DNA from: a bacterium
GTDB taxonomy: Bacteria; Planctomycetota; JAFGQW01
DNA: 64,000 nucleotides
Assembly: GCA_030426805.1 (NCBI GenBank)
Contig: JAUHXU010000004.1
Span: forward strand, 296,792-360,791
Direction: 5' to 3'
The position numbers were made by a program, and so were the translations under genes. This document shows positions 12,622 through 20,661 of the stretch, piece after piece. The notes under the pieces are model-generated. The model had not been told where the DNA came from and ran no database searches. It saw only the letters and a list, made by a program, of their open reading frames with translations. Each line of letters opens with the position of its first letter. Positions within the stretch are counted from its first letter, which is position 1.

Positions 12622-13644
12622 ATGGGGAACGGCCGGATCCGGCGATGCTGGGCGGCGGCGGCGTTCGCGATCGTCGTCGCCGGCTGTTCCTCGTCCGCCC
12701 CGACCGGTGACGGTGCGCCCGGGCGCGCCGTCGCCCCGGACGCGCCGCAGGTCACGCAGGGCCGTCTCGGCCTCGCGGAGACGCTCGCGGCACAGGGCAA
12801 CTACCAGGCGGCGCTCGACGTCCTACGCGACGCACTCGCCTCCGCCGGAACGCCCGACCTGCGTCGACGCATCCAGGAGTTGCGGCTCGTCCTGAAGCGC
12901 CGCGCCCTCGCCGAGTCGCTCGGCGCACGGCTCATCGCACCGACGGCGCCCGTCGTCGTCGGCGAACCGCTCGCGTTCGAGATCGAGCTGTCCAATCACG
13001 GCACCGTCCCGATCGAGATCCCGGCCGCCGACTACCGTCGCGAAGCGCTCGTGTTCCGCGAGCTGGTCGGCAAGACCGTGCTCGATCTGATCGTCGACGT
13101 GACCGAGTTCGATCCGCGCGGGACCCGCATGAGCGAGCAGGCGAACCGGCTGTGGGAACCGGGCGAAGACGTCGTGCTGCAACCGGGCCAGGCGTGGCGT
13201 CGGCCGATCCCGCTGGATTCGACGACGATGCGTCCGTCGACCGCGCTGCTCAAGGCGATCACCGTCGAGGGGCTGCTGCGACCGGTCCGCATCCGGGTCG
13301 ACGACCGCGACTTCCTGACGACGGTCGCCCTGGAACCGGCGGTCGCGTATCTGTTGCCGCGCGGCGCCGAGGCGATCCGCGAGGCACCGCTGCGCCACCT
13401 CGAACTCGCGCTCACCCGGGCACCGCGCGAGCCGCGGTTCCTGCCGCACATCGTCGTCGCGGCGAGCCTGCTCGACGGCGACGACGCGCGCGACAAGGGC
13501 CGATCGCTCCTCGTCGCGGCGCGCGACCAGGGCGCGCCGCTCGTCCGACCGTCGGTCGAGCGGGCGCTCGCGCTCTTCTGGGCGCCGGCCACCCCGGCGG
13601 AGTCGGAAGAACCCGTTCTGTTTCGCCCGGACGCCCGGGAGTGA
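12622..13644 (+). CDS. Uncharacterised lipoprotein with TPR-like segment
   Basis: 340 residues, with a strong AGGGGG ribosome-binding site immediately before. The N-terminus (AAAAFAIVVAGCSSS) is a lipoprotein signal with lipobox VAGC. Residues 55-100 (LAETLAAQGNYQAALDVLRDALA) look like a single TPR hairpin, followed by a beta-rich middle that may be an Ig-like fold (PVVVGEPLAFEIELSNHGTVPIEI). It lies 10 bp downstream of rpsA and is probably co-transcribed. I do not recognise a named family and no catalytic motif is visible. Confidence 0.75.
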   Translation: MGNGRIRRCWAAAAFAIVVAGCSSSAPTGDGAPGRAVAPDAPQVTQGRLGLAETLAAQGNYQAALDVLRDALASAGTPDLRRRIQELRLVLKRRALAESLGARLIAPTAPVVVGEPLAFEIELSNHGTVPIEIPAADYRREALVFRELVGKTVLDLIVDVTEFDPRGTRMSEQANRLWEPGEDVVLQPGQAWRRPIPLDSTTMRPSTALLKAITVEGLLRPVRIRVDDRDFLTTVALEPAVAYLLPRGAEAIREAPLRHLELALTRAPREPRFLPHIVVAASLLDGDDARDKGRSLLVAARDQGAPLVRPSVERALALFWAPATPAESEEPVLFRPDARE

Positions 13645-13684
13645 CCGCTCGGCGGTCCCGTCGCCCCGCACACGGAGGGAATGC

Positions 13685-14878
13685 GTGCACTCGGTAGAAG
13701 AACAGATCGCTCGCCTCGAGCGGACCGTCGTCGACCTGATCGATCGGCGCGAGTTGCGCGAGCGCCTCGAGGCCGCGCACCGCGACGGGCGCAAGCTCCG
13801 CGTCAAGCTCGGCATGGACCCGACCGGCTACCACATCCACCTCGGCCACACGGTCGTGCTGCGCAAGCTCCGCGCGTTCCAGGACCTCGGGCACCAGGCG
13901 GTGCTGATCATCGGCGATGCGACGGCGATGATCGGGGATCCGAGCGGCCGCGACAAGACGCGGCCGGTGCTGACGCGCGAGGCGGTCGAGGAATACGCGC
14001 AGGGCTGGCTCGAGCAGGTGCGCAAGGTGCTCGACGTCGACGCGCTCGAGGTGCGTCGCAACAGCGAGTTCTACGAGGGCATGAGTTTTCCCGACGTCGT
14101 GCGTCTGTGCGGGCGGATGACCGTCGCGCAGATGCTCGAGCGCAACGACTTCTCGGAGCGCTACCGGGGCGGCAACCCGATCAGTCTGCACGAGTTTCTC
14201 TACCCGCTGATGCAGGGGTGGGACAGCGTCTGCGTGGACGCCGACGTCGAACTCGGCGGCACCGATCAGCTCTTCAACCTGCACGTCGGGCGCGCGTTCC
14301 AGGAGGCCGAGGGCCGGACGCCCCAGATCGTCATGACGACGCCGATCGTCGAGGGCACCGACGGCGTGCAGAAGATGTCGAAGAGCTACGACAACGCGAT
14401 CGGCATCGACGAGCCGGCCGACGAGATCTTCGGCAAGCTGATGTCGATCCCCGACACGATGATGGAGAAGTACTTCGTCCACTTCACATCGCTGCCGGAC
14501 GACGAGATCGCGACGATCCTCGGCGGCCACCCGCGCGATGCGAAGATGCGGCTCGGCGTCGAGATCGTGTCGTGGCTGCACGATTCGAGCGCCGCGGAGG
14601 CCGCGAAGGCGCGCTTCATCGAGGTGTTCGCGAAGCGCAACGTCCCCGACGAGATGCCGTCGCATCGCGTCGACCCGGGGCCGGTCGGCATCCGCGAGCT
14701 GATCCGCACCGTCGGGTTCGCGAAGAGCGGCGGCGAGGCCAAGCGCCTGATCCAGCAGGGCGCGGTCACCTGGGACGGCGACAAGATCAGCGACCCCGAC
14801 GCCTCGGTCGACGTCACCGGATCGCACGTGCTGAAGGTGGGCAAGCGACGCTTCTGCCGGGTACACTGCGGGGAATGA
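13685..14878 (+). CDS. tyrS: Tyrosyl-tRNA synthetase
   Basis: 397 residues, a normal length. It starts with GTG at 13685, preceded by an AGGGA/GGAGG ribosome-binding site at about 13674. The class I signature HIGH appears as HIHLGH within GMDPTGYHIHLGHTVVL. The Tyr-tRNA synthetase GGTDQLFNLHVGR and KMSKSYDN motifs follow. A C-terminal S4-like RNA-binding domain is present (GGEAKRLIQQGAVTWDGDKI). It charges tRNA-Tyr. The HIHLGH form and length resemble the TyrRS group found in many Gram-negatives. Its stop overlaps the next gene (ATGA). Confidence 0.96.
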   Translation: MHSVEEQIARLERTVVDLIDRRELRERLEAAHRDGRKLRVKLGMDPTGYHIHLGHTVVLRKLRAFQDLGHQAVLIIGDATAMIGDPSGRDKTRPVLTREAVEEYAQGWLEQVRKVLDVDALEVRRNSEFYEGMSFPDVVRLCGRMTVAQMLERNDFSERYRGGNPISLHEFLYPLMQGWDSVCVDADVELGGTDQLFNLHVGRAFQEAEGRTPQIVMTTPIVEGTDGVQKMSKSYDNAIGIDEPADEIFGKLMSIPDTMMEKYFVHFTSLPDDEIATILGGHPRDAKMRLGVEIVSWLHDSSAAEAAKARFIEVFAKRNVPDEMPSHRVDPGPVGIRELIRTVGFAKSGGEAKRLIQQGAVTWDGDKISDPDASVDVTGSHVLKVGKRRFCRVHCGE

Positions 14879-16122
14879 GAATCGCACTCCTGCTCGTCTG
14901 GCTCGCCGGCATCGCGAGCGCAGAGGACCTCGCACGCGCCGCGTCGGAACTGCGCTCGCCGTGGACCGCGGTGCGCGAGGCCGCCGTCCGAACCCTCGGC
15001 GACGCCGGCAAGCCCGCGTTACCGCACGTGCTGCCGCTGTTGACGGACCCGGACGCTCGGGTGCGGCGCCTCGCGGCGTCCGCGGCAGCGGCGACCCGTC
15101 GCCCCGAAGCGCAGGCCGCGCTGCTGATCCGGTTGGTCGAGGAATCGGACCCACGCGTGTTCGAGCACGTCGCGCGCTCGCTCGCGCGGTTCGGTCGCGC
15201 CGCGTGGGAGGTGATCTCGCAACGCGCCGCGCTGCCGTCCGCGACCGATCGCGACCGCCGCGCCCGTGACGTGTTTCTCTGGGAGTACGTGATCAAGACG
15301 ATCCACGTCACCCTCGAGGAGAACACGAACTCGGGCGGCGAGTTCAAGGGCTTCTTCGACGGGCAGTTCCACCGCCTCGCGGCGATCGGCCCCGAGGCCG
15401 CCGACGTGCTCACCGAGATGATGGGCGACGGCGACCGGTTCCCGGTGACGATCCGCCAGATCGCGGTGCGCGCGCTCGCCGAGGTGGGGGACGCGCGGCA
15501 CATGGAAGCGCTGCGTGCGTTCCACAAGCGTCTCGACGATCAGCTCGATCGCGAGGACCCGATGCGCTTCGAGCCCAATCCCGACAAGACGCTGCGCTCG
15601 TATGCGCGCTACGTGCTCGCGCGGCACGGGATCATCGAGCCCAGCCGCGCGAACATCGAGCGGTGGCGGCGCGCGCGTGACCACTACCTCGGTCGACAGA
15701 AGTACACGTACGCCGCCCAGTATCAGTGGGCCATCGCCTACGAGTATCACCAGGTCCGCGACTTCCCGACCGCGATCGCCGCGTATCAGCGCTACTTGCA
15801 GGACTACCCGCCCGAGCGCCTCGAGTTCATGAACGTCCGCCACCTGGCGTGGTACAACCTCGCGTGCATCGAGTCGCTCCGCGCATCGCGGCTCGACGGG
15901 GTGCACAAAGTCGCCGCGCAAAAGCGCGCGATCGGCTACCTCGCCCGCGCGTTCGACGAGAACTACACCGACTTCGGCTGGATCATGATGGACCGCGACT
16001 TGATCGCGATCCAGAGCACCGACTCGTTCAAGGCGCTCGTGGAGAAGGCCCGCGCGAGCTACTCCGCGACCGCGCCGCTGGAGCCGACCAAGAAGGGCTC
16101 GGGAAAGGGCAAGGACCTGTAA
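14875..16122 (+). CDS. Secreted HEAT-repeat/TPR protein of unknown function
   Basis: 415 residues, starting with the ATG that overlaps the tyrS stop. A short signal peptide (MRIALLLVWLAGIASAE) is followed by HEAT-type repeats (LRSPWTAVREAAVRTLGDAG, then LTDPDARVRRLAASAAAA and further copies). Around residues 265-330 a TPR-like pair occurs (YAAQYQWAIAYEYHQVRDFP, then TAIAAYQRYLQDYP). The C-terminus is basic (KKGSGKGKDL). Such proteins usually act as periplasmic scaffolds. No enzyme motif is visible. It ends 10 bp from the convergent methyltransferase gene. Confidence 0.75.
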   Translation: MRIALLLVWLAGIASAEDLARAASELRSPWTAVREAAVRTLGDAGKPALPHVLPLLTDPDARVRRLAASAAAATRRPEAQAALLIRLVEESDPRVFEHVARSLARFGRAAWEVISQRAALPSATDRDRRARDVFLWEYVIKTIHVTLEENTNSGGEFKGFFDGQFHRLAAIGPEAADVLTEMMGDGDRFPVTIRQIAVRALAEVGDARHMEALRAFHKRLDDQLDREDPMRFEPNPDKTLRSYARYVLARHGIIEPSRANIERWRRARDHYLGRQKYTYAAQYQWAIAYEYHQVRDFPTAIAAYQRYLQDYPPERLEFMNVRHLAWYNLACIESLRASRLDGVHKVAAQKRAIGYLARAFDENYTDFGWIMMDRDLIAIQSTDSFKALVEKARASYSATAPLEPTKKGSGKGKDL

Positions 16123-16132
16123 GGGGGTCCGG

Positions 16133-16804
16133 TCAGCGGACGCCCTCGATCAGGACGAGCGAGCTGAAGAGCTTGCCGCGGACGAAGATGCCCCGCTCGC
16201 GCCAGACGCGCGACACGGTCTGAAAGCCGGCCTCCCGGCCGAACCGCAGCAGCGTCGGCGTCGGGTAGTAGCGAACGTGACCGCGTTCGATCACGCGGAG
16301 CACCCGGTCGTAGAGCCAGATCGGCGGGAAGCGGGTGCACGACTCGAGCAGCAGGAACCGTCCGCCGGGTCGCAGCAGTTCGTGCCAACGGCGCATCACG
16401 CCAACGGGATCCGGGTAGTGGTGGAAGCTCGCCGTGCACGTGATCACGTCGAACGACCCCGCGTCGAACGGCAGGTTCGCCGAGTCGGACTCGACGAATC
16501 GCGCGTCGACGCCGTCGCGCTTCGCCCCGGTGCGCGCCGCCTCGACCATCGACGGCGACAGGTCGACACCGACCGCGTCGAGACCCGAGAACCGACGGGC
16601 CGCCTCGCGGACGAGCCACCCGGTCCCGCAGCCGACGTCGAGAAGCGCGCCGCCGTCGGACGGCAGCCCCTCGCCGGCGCGGTCGAGCACGCGAGCCTGC
16701 GATGCCTGAAACCAGCGGCTCATACGACCGCCTTCGAAGCGGGGGGCCCAGCGATCGAAGAATGCCTGGTTCGCGTCGCGGTGCGCGTCGCCGTGCTCGC
16801 TCAT
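16133..16804 (-). CDS. Class I SAM-dependent methyltransferase
   Basis: 223 residues, starting at the ATG that overlaps the stop of the epimerase gene. Motif I is LLDVGCGTGWLVRE, the acidic residue after strand 2 is in VGVDLSPSM, and the motif IV region is FDVITCTASFHHYPDP, followed by LRPGGRFLLLES. The sequence is of the UbiE/COQ5-like Methyltransf_11 type, which methylates small molecules or lipids. The cluster with a sugar epimerase and another methyltransferase suggests polysaccharide or lipid tailoring, but the substrate cannot be read from the sequence. Confidence 0.85.
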   Translation of the reverse strand: MSEHGDAHRDANQAFFDRWAPRFEGGRMSRWFQASQARVLDRAGEGLPSDGGALLDVGCGTGWLVREAARRFSGLDAVGVDLSPSMVEAARTGAKRDGVDARFVESDSANLPFDAGSFDVITCTASFHHYPDPVGVMRRWHELLRPGGRFLLLESCTRFPPIWLYDRVLRVIERGHVRYYPTPTLLRFGREAGFQTVSRVWRERGIFVRGKLFSSLVLIEGVR

Positions 16805-17766
16805 CGAAGCGCCTCCGCCGTACGACGCACGCCGTCTCGCCAGCCGACAGCGCAGTCGAATCCCAAACGGTCGCGGATCTTCGATGCGTCGAAGACCGTG
16901 CCGTTCGTGTAGAACTTGATGCTGCGACGACTGAACGGAGCGTCCCGGCCGATCGCCTTGAACGCGAGTTCGGCCGCGAGGCCGACCGGGTACATCACCG
17001 CGATCGGCAGGCGTACCCGGGGCGGCGCGACACCTTGTGCCTCGGCGATCGCGTCGATCCACTCGGCGATCGTCGGCGCGTCGCCGCTCGCGAGGATGAA
17101 CGTCTCGCCGGGCGCGGCCGGGTGCGACGCCGCGAGTTGCATTCCGCTCACCGCGTCGTCGATGTAGATCCCGTCGCGGCCGGCGCGGCACGCGCCGATC
17201 CGCGGGAAGCGCCGCTTCCGGATCGCGCGGAAGATCTTCTGCGTACGGCCACAGTCGGGGCCGAACACCCACGACGGACGCAGCACGACGAGCTCGAAGC
17301 CGCGTGCTTCGGCGACCGCGCGCGCGGCATCCTCGCCCTCGAGCTTCGTGCGCTCGTACGCGATCGTTGGCTCCGTCGGACTCGCCTCGTCGAAGCGCAC
17401 GTCGCTCATCAGGCCGTAGACGCCGACCGTGCTCACGTGCACGACGCGCTGGACGCCGGCATCCGCGGCCGCCTCGAGCAGATGGCGCGTGCCGTCCACG
17501 TTGACCCGCCGGAAGTAGGCTTCGCCCTCTTTGACCTCGAGGTGCGCGCTCGCGAGGTGGTAGACCACCGACACGCCGTCGAGCGCCCGCGCGAGGTCGG
17601 CGTCGAGGATCGAGCCGTCGATCCGCTCGACTGTGCCGGCCGGGCAGGGCCGAGGGTGGTGGGGATCGAGCGAGCGCACGGCTGCCCCGCGAGCCGCCTC
17701 CGCGGCGACGAGGGCGTGCCCCATGAATCCGCCGCCGCCGGTGACCAGGACGCCGTCGTTCGCCAT
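16801..17766 (-). CDS. NAD(P)-dependent epimerase/dehydratase, extended SDR
   Basis: 321 residues. The Rossmann signature is VLVTGGGGFMGHALV, the downstream catalytic pair is YERTK (YxxxK), and HLASAHLEV and HVSTVGVYG match the extended SDR family. Members of this shape act on nucleotide sugars or on sterol/hopanoid-like substrates (the 3-beta-HSD-like group). It overlaps the downstream methyltransferase by 4 bp and lies 16 bp from the upstream one, so the three form an operon. NAD preference is suggested by the Asp at the end of strand 2 (RSLDPHH). The precise substrate is unknown. Confidence 0.85.
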   Translation of the reverse strand: MANDGVLVTGGGGFMGHALVAAEAARGAAVRSLDPHHPRPCPAGTVERIDGSILDADLARALDGVSVVYHLASAHLEVKEGEAYFRRVNVDGTRHLLEAAADAGVQRVVHVSTVGVYGLMSDVRFDEASPTEPTIAYERTKLEGEDAARAVAEARGFELVVLRPSWVFGPDCGRTQKIFRAIRKRRFPRIGACRAGRDGIYIDDAVSGMQLAASHPAAPGETFILASGDAPTIAEWIDAIAEAQGVAPPRVRLPIAVMYPVGLAAELAFKAIGRDAPFSRRSIKFYTNGTVFDASKIRDRLGFDCAVGWRDGVRRTAEALR

Positions 17767-17782
17767 CGCCCGCCCGCCTGCG

Positions 17783-18631
17783 TCAGCGCTCGACCGAGAC
17801 CGGGCGAACGGGTGCTGCGCCGACGGCCGCCCGCGCCGGGCGCACGGCCTCGACGACGACCGCGTAGCCGCGTCGGAAGAAGAGCAGCACGTCGAGCAGG
17901 CTGACCGCCTTGAAGATCGGGTAGGCGTACTTGTAGATGCGGTAGCTCTTCTGCACCTTGCGCAGGTCCTCCTCGGAGCCGGGCGCGATCGCGTGGTCGT
18001 CGTCGCCGGACGACCCCTTCTTCAGCACCTTCACGTAGAGGAAGTTGATGCCGAGTTCGACCAGTTCGGTGAAGAACTTGCTGTAGCTCGAGTCGGCGAC
18101 CGGATCGAGGCGCGAACGCTCGAGCATCGCGCGCAACTCCTCGGTCGTGTAGCCCCAACGCTCGTGGCCGTAGACGGCCGGCGTCATCCCGAGCCAACGC
18201 TTGATCCGGCACGCGAGCTTGCGGTCGTCGCCGTTGGGCACCGTGACGATGATGCGACCGGCGTCGACGACGACGCGCTTCAGTTCATCGGTGAACGGCG
18301 TCGGGTCGTCGAGGTGTTCGTGCACGTCGATCGCGATCGCGACGTCGAACGACGCGTCGGCGAACGGCAGTCGCTCGGGGGCGCTCGCGTGTACCGTCTC
18401 GCCGAGCAACTGCTCCATCGCGTCCTTCAGCGTCGGTTCGACGTCCGCCCAGGTCCACTGGCCGCCGTGATCGCGGAACGCGTAGTTCATCGCGCCATTG
18501 TTGTCGCCGCAGGTGACGAGCAGACACCGCTCGCGGTCGACCGGCCCGAGGTGGCGCAGGAGCAGCTCGACCTTCTGCCGCTTCTTCAGCGACACGCGGA
18601 ACATCTTCAGTTGATACGGTTCGGATGCCAT
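17783..18631 (-). CDS. SAM-dependent methyltransferase with C-terminal hydrophobic segment
   Basis: 282 residues. The Rossmann part has LLVTCGDNNGAMNYAF in place of the usual GxGxG (a divergent motif I). It is followed by FDVAIAIDVHEHLDDP and GRIIVTVPNGD, which are clear Methyltransf_11 motifs. After about residue 215 a segment AYPIFKAVSLLDVLLFF could sit on the membrane. It is the first gene of the minus-strand trio with the epimerase and the second methyltransferase, with only 200 bp to the divergent flippase-like gene. The arrangement fits lipid-linked saccharide modification and export (inference). Confidence 0.78.
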   Translation of the reverse strand: MASEPYQLKMFRVSLKKRQKVELLLRHLGPVDRERCLLVTCGDNNGAMNYAFRDHGGQWTWADVEPTLKDAMEQLLGETVHASAPERLPFADASFDVAIAIDVHEHLDDPTPFTDELKRVVVDAGRIIVTVPNGDDRKLACRIKRWLGMTPAVYGHERWGYTTEELRAMLERSRLDPVADSSYSKFFTELVELGINFLYVKVLKKGSSGDDDHAIAPGSEEDLRKVQKSYRIYKYAYPIFKAVSLLDVLLFFRRGYAVVVEAVRPARAAVGAAPVRPVSVER

Positions 18632-18750
18632 GATCCCGACGCCACCGCCTGCTGGGCGTCACTCCGTCTTCCTCCTGTCCGACGACCGCCGGACGACCCA
18701 TCTTCGCTGCGCAGCCCCTCGTCGGGCCGCCCCGCCGCCGACGGTGCGCC

Positions 18751-18779
18751 TTGCGCGTCGTCGCCGGAGGCCGTAGTCT
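18751..18779 (+). promoter_or_regulatory. Candidate promoter of the flippase-like gene
   Basis: TTGCGC (18751-18756) and TAGTCT (18774-18779) are separated by 17 bp. The predicted start lies about 45 nt before the ATG at 18832. This is consensus matching only. Confidence 0.4.
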
Positions 18780-18831
18780 ACCAAATCACGCCGTCCGACG
18801 GCGAACCCCCAAAAGCAGCCGGGATGACGAG

Positions 18832-19842
18832 ATGAGCGACCCGCCCGCGGCCCGATCCGGCCTCAGCTTCGGATTCTGGGCGCGCTTGCTGTTGAGCGCG
18901 GGACTGATCGCCTGGCTTCTCTATCGGATTTCCCCGGCGGATGTCCTCGCCCAGATCCGTACGGCCGACCCGGCGCTGCTGGCTGCGGCGTTCGGCCTTC
19001 ACATCGTCGGCTTCACGCTGAGTGCGTGGCGCTGGCGGATCCTCCTCGCACCGATCGTCGACCGCGTCTGCTCCCAGTGGCTCCTGATGCGGGCCTACCT
19101 GATCGGGATCTTCTGCAACCAGTTCCTCCCGTCGACGATCGGCGGCGACGTCTACCGGGCGGTCGACGCGGCCCGCCTCAACGGAATCGACCGAGGCCGG
19201 TCGCTCGCGATCGTGTTCGTCGAGCGGCTGATCGGCGCCGTCGCGCTCTTCAGCTACGCGCTACTCGCGGCGCTGATCTGGTTCGACCGGCTGATCGACA
19301 AGCCCGGCGTCGTCGCGAGCCTCGCCGCGCTCGCCGGCGTCTTCACGATCGCGTTCGTCGCGCTGACGCCGTTCGGACGTCGCGTCGCCGGAGCGCTCCT
19401 CGAGATCGGACCGCTGCGCAAGATCCGACCGGCGGTGGAGCGGGCCTTCGGTGCGGTCAAGGACCTCGGCCGCGAGCGGCGTGCGATCGGCTACGCGCTC
19501 GGGATCAGCTTCGTCTTCCAACTGAACGTCGTGCTGCACTACGTGCTGGTCGGCGCGGCGTTCGACCTCGCGCTGCCGACGATCGCCTACTTCCTCGTGA
19601 TCCCGATCGTGCTGCTCGTCTTGCAACTCCCGCTGAGCATCAACGGGATCGGTCTGCGAGAGACCGCGTTCGTCCTGTTCCTCGGGGCCCGGGACCTCTG
19701 GGGCGACCAGGCCGCGACCGAGACGCAGGCGTTCGCGTACGGGGCGGCGGTCTACGCGATGATCGTGCTCCAGGGGATCATCGGCGGCGTGTTCTTCGGG
19801 CTGCGCCGGCGCGACTTGACAAGCCGTACCGACGCGCAGTAG
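18832..19842 (+). CDS. Lysylphosphatidylglycerol synthetase/UPF0104-type polytopic membrane protein
   Basis: 336 residues with seven or eight hydrophobic segments. The family hallmarks are visible: FNQFLPSTIGGDVYRA, written here as CNQFLPSTIGGDVYRAV (around residues 92-108), and a later LQLPLSINGIGLRETAFV. This family includes the MprF N-terminal flippase-like domain and AglD-type proteins, and is thought to move or modify lipid-linked substrates across the membrane. Its divergent neighbours are methyltransferases and an epimerase, which suggests a common lipid or glycan pathway. No cytosolic aminoacyl-transferase domain is present. Confidence 0.85.
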   Translation: MSDPPAARSGLSFGFWARLLLSAGLIAWLLYRISPADVLAQIRTADPALLAAAFGLHIVGFTLSAWRWRILLAPIVDRVCSQWLLMRAYLIGIFCNQFLPSTIGGDVYRAVDAARLNGIDRGRSLAIVFVERLIGAVALFSYALLAALIWFDRLIDKPGVVASLAALAGVFTIAFVALTPFGRRVAGALLEIGPLRKIRPAVERAFGAVKDLGRERRAIGYALGISFVFQLNVVLHYVLVGAAFDLALPTIAYFLVIPIVLLVLQLPLSINGIGLRETAFVLFLGARDLWGDQAATETQAFAYGAAVYAMIVLQGIIGGVFFGLRRRDLTSRTDAQ

Positions 19843-19845
19843 TTT
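19816..19845 (+). promoter_or_regulatory. Candidate promoter of the PH-domain gene
   Basis: A perfect TTGACA (19816-19821) is followed after 18 bp by TAGTTT (19840-19845). It lies in the last codons of the flippase-like gene and just after them. The leader to the ATG at 19989 would be about 135 nt. Confidence 0.45.
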
Positions 19846-19988
19846 GACGACGCGACGCGAAATGTTCGCGGTCCGGCGTCGAATCGACACGCCGGGCACG
19901 GGAGGTGCAGCAAGCGCCGACGTGCGTGCGACCGAGACGAGACGCATCCGACGACTCGTCGTCCGAAGGTGACGGGGGATTGCCGCGA

Positions 19989-20651
19989 ATGAAATGCCCG
20001 AAGTGCAGCGTCGAGGTGACGCACGGGGACCGCTTCTGCAAGTCGTGCGGTGGCGAGTTGCCGGAACCGGAGTCGCCGCCGAAGAGGGACGACCCGTCGA
20101 CGGCCGACGCGCTCCGCAGCGCAAAGGGCAAGGACGACGGCACGCCGGCGCCCGAGGAAGTCCAGCTGTGGGAAGGGCGCTACAGCATCAAGGAGGGCGC
20201 CAACGTCTGGTTCATGCTCGCGTGCGCCTTGCTCGGTATCCTGATCGTCCATCTCTTCGTGTTCAACGCGGAGAACCGCTCGAGCACGTTCTTGCTCGTC
20301 GCCGGTGGAATCGTCCTCGTGTTGTTCCTGCTGTCGGTCGCGAAGTACTTCGTCAGCCACCTGACGAACAAGTACCGCATCACGACCCAACGGCTCTTCC
20401 TGATTCAGGGGTTCCTGAGCCGCACGACCGACGAGGTCGAGTTGATTCGCGTCGACGACATCGTCGTCAAGCAGACCCTGTTCGAGCGGCTCTGCAAGAT
20501 CGGCACGATCGTCGTCGAGACGCCGTCGGATCGGACGCATCCGCGGGTCGAGCTGGTCGGGGTGCAGAACCCCGAGGTCGTCAAAGAGATGATTCGCAAA
20601 TACGGTCGGATGCGTCGGGAGAAGTCCGCGCTGTTCGTCGAGCAAGTCTGA
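19989..20651 (+). CDS. Zinc-ribbon, two-TM, bacterial PH-domain (YdbS/YdbT-like) protein
   Basis: 220 residues from the ATG that begins MKCPKCSVEVTHGD. Two CxxC pairs (CPKC and CKSC) form an N-terminal zinc ribbon. After a charged linker come two membrane helices (VWFMLACALLGILIVHLFVF and FLLVAGGIVLVLFLLSVAKY). The C-terminus has NKYRITTQRLFLIQGFLSR and VELIRVDDIVVKQTLFERLC, the signature of the bPH_2/DUF304 domain. A longer upstream start would add residues without family similarity and was not used. The function of such proteins is not known; they are often membrane-stress related. Confidence 0.78.
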   Translation: MKCPKCSVEVTHGDRFCKSCGGELPEPESPPKRDDPSTADALRSAKGKDDGTPAPEEVQLWEGRYSIKEGANVWFMLACALLGILIVHLFVFNAENRSSTFLLVAGGIVLVLFLLSVAKYFVSHLTNKYRITTQRLFLIQGFLSRTTDEVELIRVDDIVVKQTLFERLCKIGTIVVETPSDRTHPRVELVGVQNPEVVKEMIRKYGRMRREKSALFVEQV

Positions 20652-20661
20652 CCGGCGCACG